Assembly (NCBI GenBank): GCA_025093985.1
Contig: JACAAK010000007.1
Span: forward strand, 1,364,001 to 1,428,000
Direction: 5' to 3'
Origin: Calvatia gigantea
Lineage: Eukaryota; Basidiomycota; Agaricomycetes; Agaricales; Lycoperdaceae
Length of the DNA: 64,000 nucleotides
The position numbers were made by a program, and so were the translations under genes. This document shows, piece after piece, positions 60,101 through 64,000 of the stretch (positions within the stretch are counted from its first letter, which is position 1; each line of letters starts with the position of its first letter). The notes beneath the pieces were generated by a model. The model was not told where the DNA came from and ran no database searches. It saw only the letters and a list, made by a program, of their open reading frames with translations.

Positions 60101-62224
60101 CTCTGAAACAGGTTCTTCCTCATTGCTATCATTTCGACCATGTCTATCAGCATCCAGAACCATCTCTTTGCCTCAACCGCCGCTAAATTGACTGCTAAGC
60201 TGAGAAAGCTCTCTTTCCGTGCCATTCTTCGTCAAGACATTGAATTCTTTGATAAGGATGAGAACAGCGTACGTTAATCCACCATCGTCAGTTGTGGTCC
60301 CCTAATATCTGAGTTCTCCAGACTGGCGCCTTGACCTCAAGCTTAAGCGATAACCCTCAAAAAATTAACGGTCTCGCCGGAGTTACCCTCGGAGCGTACG
60401 TTCTCCATATTCCTTGTTCAACAAGATGCTGATGTGGTATCTATAGCATTGTCCAAGCCATTGCTACCATCATCGCCGGTTCCGTCCTTGGTCTCGCCTT
60501 CGTCTGGAAGCTTGCTCTTGTTGGAATAGCTTGTACCCCTCTCCTTGTTTCCATTGGTTATATTCGTTTGGTGCGTTTGCTCCTCCCATGATGGATCCTT
60601 TACTGACCATGCCTTGCAGCGTGTCGTTGTCTTGAAGGATCAGGCCAACAAGAAAGCCCATGAAGAATCTGCTCAATTAGCTTGTGAAGCTGCAGGCGCA
60701 ATTCGAACGGTCGCTTCGCTCACTCGTGAAGAGGATTGTGCGAGACAGTACAGCGAGAGCCTGGATGGTCCCCTGCGTCGTTCAGCTCGTAATGCGGTCT
60801 GGAGCAACCTGCTCTATTCATTCTCGCAAGCCCTCGTCTTCTTTGTTATCGCCCTGATTTTCTGGTTCGGTTCGAGGTTGGTCGCTAAACGGGAATACAG
60901 TACCTTCCAATTCTTCGTCGGTCTCATGGTATGCATTCCACTTCCACCAACAGGGCCGTAAACTAACGCACCTCCAGAGTACGACGTTCGGCGCTATTCA
61001 AGCTGGCAACGTATTTTCATTTGTTCCTGATATTTCTTCGGCGAGAGGTGCAGCTAGTGACATTGTTAAGTTGCTCGACTCCATGCCCGAGATCGACGCC
61101 GAATCACCCGAAGGCAAAATTCTCAATGACTCCAAGGTTAAGGGACACGTAAAATTCCAGGATATCCACTTCCGTTACCCCACAAGGCCTGGTGTCCGCG
61201 TTTTGCGCGACCTTTCTCTCGAGGTCGAGCCTGGAACTTATATTGCCCTTGTTGGTGCTAGTGGATCCGGAAAGAGTACTGTGTAAGTCATTCATGATCC
61301 CCTACCCTGATCGATCCGCTGAAGTAGTACCGACAGCATTCAATTGATCGAAAGATTCTACGACCCCCTCGCTGGAGAGATTCTTGTACGTGATAATTAC
61401 TTCTGATATGAGGGCATGCAACCTGACTGAGCTTTCTTGGCAGCTCGACGGCGAGAAGGTTTCAGAACTGAACATCCAATCCTACCGCAAACAAATTGCC
61501 TTGGTGTCTCAGGAGCCTACTCTCTATGCTGGAACCATTCGCTTCAATATTCTTCTAGGCGCCGTCAAGCCTGCTGAGGAGGTGACACAAGAGGAGATCG
61601 AAGCGGCATGTCGGGACGCTAATATCTTAGAATTCATCAGATCACTGCCTGAGTAAGTCAATGAAACTCACACCAAACTGATTTCTAACAAGTGTTATCT
61701 CAGTGGCTTTGACACTGATGTTGGTGGTAAAGGGTCCCAACTTTCCGGGGGACAGAAACGTAAGTGTGATTTGGTCAGCTATGACGAATATACTGACTTT
61801 GCCCGCAGAGCGCATTGCGATCGCCCGCGCACTCCTCCGGAACCCTAAGGTCCTGCTCCTTGATGAGGTGAGGTTTCATCAATGGTTTCATGGGCAACGT
61901 CCGTAAATTAACATATGTTGCCTAGGCTACATCAGCTTTGGATTCGAATTCAGAGAAGGTCGTGCAAGCAGCGTTGGATCAAGCCGCTAAGGGTAGAACA
62001 ACGATTGCTATCGCACATAGGCTGTCGACGATCCAGAACGCAGACCGAATGTATGTTTCCTAGTTCCTCTTTGATTCCGAGCATGCTGGATTCATTGTTG
62101 CCCCATCAGCTATTTCATCAAGGAAGGGCGTGTCAGTGAGTCCGGAACACACGACCAACTGCTGGCACAACGTGGCGACTACTACGAATATGTGCAATTG
62201 CAAGCCCTCAGCAAAAATGAGTGA
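57164..62224 (+). CDS. Full-length ABCB-type multidrug exporter
   Basis: A long gene with about 18 exons, ATG at 57164 and stop at 62222-62224, for roughly 1,330 aa with layout TMD-NBD-TMD-NBD, as in P-glycoprotein and fungal ABCB/Mdr pumps. Leader: basic and acidic, [13 protein letters not shown]1 starts about [22 protein letters not shown]1 has [16 protein letters not shown], Walker [10 protein letters not shown] (58923-58949), [13 protein letters not shown], signature LLSGGQKQR (59260-59286) and Walker [16 protein letters not shown]2 has [16 protein letters not shown], Walker A (61254-61280), [20 protein letters not shown] split by an intron, and [16 protein letters not shown], also split. 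Both halves keep all catalytic motifs, so ATP use should be symmetric. Substrates are unknown; lipophilic drugs or peptides are usual. Confidence 0.96.
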
Positions 62225-62656
62225 TGACACGCGGAATACATATTTGATTGTTTATACGAATTTCCCCCATATTTTATTCTATCTTTCGTTCAGAACTTTT
62301 TCCTGCATAACACACCTTCACTACTTATACGAGGAACATCAATAGGTTTCATAGACAGCTTTAATGACTTATGATTGTAATAGATAGAGCACGCACGGTC
62401 CACGAGGCAATTAAAGGCTCTTCTGAGATACATATACGAACTGCTGGAGTGAGGGCACGTAAAACTCTACGACACCCGCCCGAAGATGCCCATGAAAACT
62501 CCTGGCGAGCAGACAGTGAAGATGGTTGCATTTGGTTCTCACGGTGGACCAGTGGCCTTGCTCGGGGAGCTGAACAGAACAGACCACGTGGCCAGCACAC
62601 CCTACACCCGACAAACATCCAATCTCTCCAACACTCCACATCGTCCTCCCACAAAA
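62225..62656. other. Intergenic gap, ABC exporter to VAP
   Basis: 3' flank of the ABC gene and promoter of the VAP gene. An open frame from 62371 runs into the VAP start in another frame and is a shadow. No gene seen. Confidence 0.5.
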
Positions 62657-64000
62657 ATGTCTGTCGTCCTCAATCCAAACAGAAATCTCGGCTTCAGACG
62701 TACGTTTTCTACGTCGACTAACCCCCGTCTATCCCTCACATCCTCCCAGGACCGCTTACCCAGGTCGCCAAGCGCTCCCTGACAATTACGAACCCAAATT
62801 CACAGCCTGTCGCTTTCAAAGTCAAGACAACCGCCCCAAAGGTACCTTATCCTTAGTCCAATTTTCATGCAAACGTTCTAACTGCATCTCCTGCAGCTGT
62901 ACTGTGTGCGGCCAAACTCGGGACGTGTCGAGCCAGGCGAGAGTGTCGATGTTTCCGGTATGTCTCCTGCTTCCGCCACAAATTCGATCATACCCACTTA
63001 TTTTGTTCGCTAGTTATGCTTCAACCCCTTAAGGAGGAACCTCCCTTGAGCGTGAAATGCAAGGACAAGTTTCTCGTCCAGAGCACCCTCATCACACCGG
63101 AGAAAGAGACAATGGCGTTGCATGATCTCGTAAGCCATTCCTCTCTAACCTTCACCCTCTTTATTAATTTCAACCCCCTCCTTAGTGGTTGAGCCCAGAT
63201 ATGAACGATGAGGGTGTTGTCACTCAACAGAAGCTCCGAGTGATGTATTTGCCAGCGGAAGAGGGTCTACCGGAAGAAGGGGAGGAGGATGGCGTGAGGC
63301 CCGGTCCGGTGCCACCCTCTGATATCATCGTAAGTTGGATGTCTTTTGCTGCTCTCACTCTCAAAGCTTATTCATGTATAGCGCCAGAATTATGAGACCA
63401 CAAAGACTCATACAAACGGTCATTCCTATCCTGGAATGCCTGAGTTCGTACAGCCAATTCCTCCCGCTGCTGTTCCTGCCCATGAGGCCGAGCCTCAACC
63501 AGAGGTGAATGCTCCTCCCCCAGTCCCCCCCTTTGTCGATCAACGCGTGTCGCGTGAACATTCCCGTGAACACTCCCATGAACATCATGATGAAGGCCGT
63601 CATGACATCCGGCCCACCCCACCGCAGCCTCAGGAATCCCGTGAAGTTCCCATTTACGACGCTCCTACTTATCGGCCGCCATCCCCCCAGACATACCGGC
63701 CTTCCCATGAAGAACATGAGGAAACTGAACCTCTTCCAATCCCTCCACGTGCCCGTACTCCACCGGCCCATGTTCCACCACCACCTTCAACAATTGAGAC
63801 CGTATATGTCGAGAACCCTCTGAATGAGGAACTGCTTCAAAAGTACAGAGAGGCGCAGGTAGAGATCGAGAAGCTGCGCGCCGACATCGCCACAATGTCG
63901 GTGGACACCTACTTCCGAACTGCGCAGCAGACGGGGTCGGAGAGATTCCGATGTCGTGAGCACCACCGAAACAGACGTGCAGACCGTCATCGATGAGCCG
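62657..64000 (+). CDS. SCS2: VAP/SCS2 ER contact-site protein (partial)
   Basis: Six exons seen, 62657-62699, 62750-62841, 62897-62957, 63014-63129, 63186-63329 and 63382 to the window edge. VAP proteins sit in the ER membrane and bind FFAT motifs of lipid-transfer proteins at membrane contacts. The MSP domain is clear: [81 protein letters not shown]. A long Pro/Glu/His-rich linker (REHSREHSHEHHDEGRH) follows, then a coiled coil (LNEELLQKYREAQVEIEKLRADIATM). After this the frame slips by one base at about 63906-63910; past it the frame TSELRSRRGRRDSDVV stays open to the edge, matching the usual pre-anchor segment. The membrane anchor lies outside the window. Confidence 0.9.

Noticed and set aside
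62371..62721. 116-codon open frame before VAP
   Set aside because: It covers promoter and start of VAP in a different frame and ends inside the first intron.

Overview
The window is nuclear DNA from a filamentous basidiomycete, most likely an Agaricomycete. Genes are broken by many short GT-AG introns (about 45-80 nt), exons can be tiny, and genes lie on both strands a few hundred bases apart. The proteins are typically fungal (ROT1, NCA2, HIS1, a TmpA-like oxidoreductase, F-box/leucine-rich proteins, a GPI-anchored cupredoxin-like protein). I assembled exons by hand from splice signals, reading frame and remembered family conservation; no search was run.

Layout. 0-8.5 kb: an RG-rich protein weakly like SAC3/GANP, RanGAP (RNA1), two tandem MOB2-type kinase activators, a cupredoxin-like GPI protein and phosphopantothenoylcysteine decarboxylase. 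An intron-containing tRNA-Lys(UUU) follows. 8.9-13.5 kb: an aldo-keto reductase with a transmembrane anchor, divergent from an atypical homeodomain gene, then a small probable mitochondrial membrane protein. 13.5-32 kb is an accessory-looking region: three paralogues of a divergent RAI1/DXO-like decapping-nuclease family and an F-box gene, separated by gene-poor stretches but also holding the housekeeping genes PRE7 and ROT1. 32-45 kb: HIS1, NCA2, the mitochondrial phosphate carrier, the meiotic gene MSH5, prohibitin PHB2 and a PQ-loop vacuolar transporter. 45-64 kb: a coiled-coil F-box/LRR protein, a G-patch protein, a TmpA-like reductase, an YPK1/Gad8-type AGC kinase, a full-size ABCB exporter and the first part of a VAP/SCS2 protein that runs off the right edge.

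No operon-like logic is visible; most neighbours are unrelated housekeeping genes. Several respiration-related mitochondrial genes (NCA2, phosphate carrier, PHB2) lie within 10 kb, which may be chance.

Two points stand out. First, at least eight otherwise well-conserved genes each need one (twice, two) single extra base removed to keep frame; every case is an insertion, which points to uncorrected assembly insertions more than to pseudogenes. Second, the three RAI1/DXO-like paralogues keep the fold's landmarks but lack the lysine of the catalytic E-x-K motif, so they look like a lineage-specific, possibly non-catalytic expansion.
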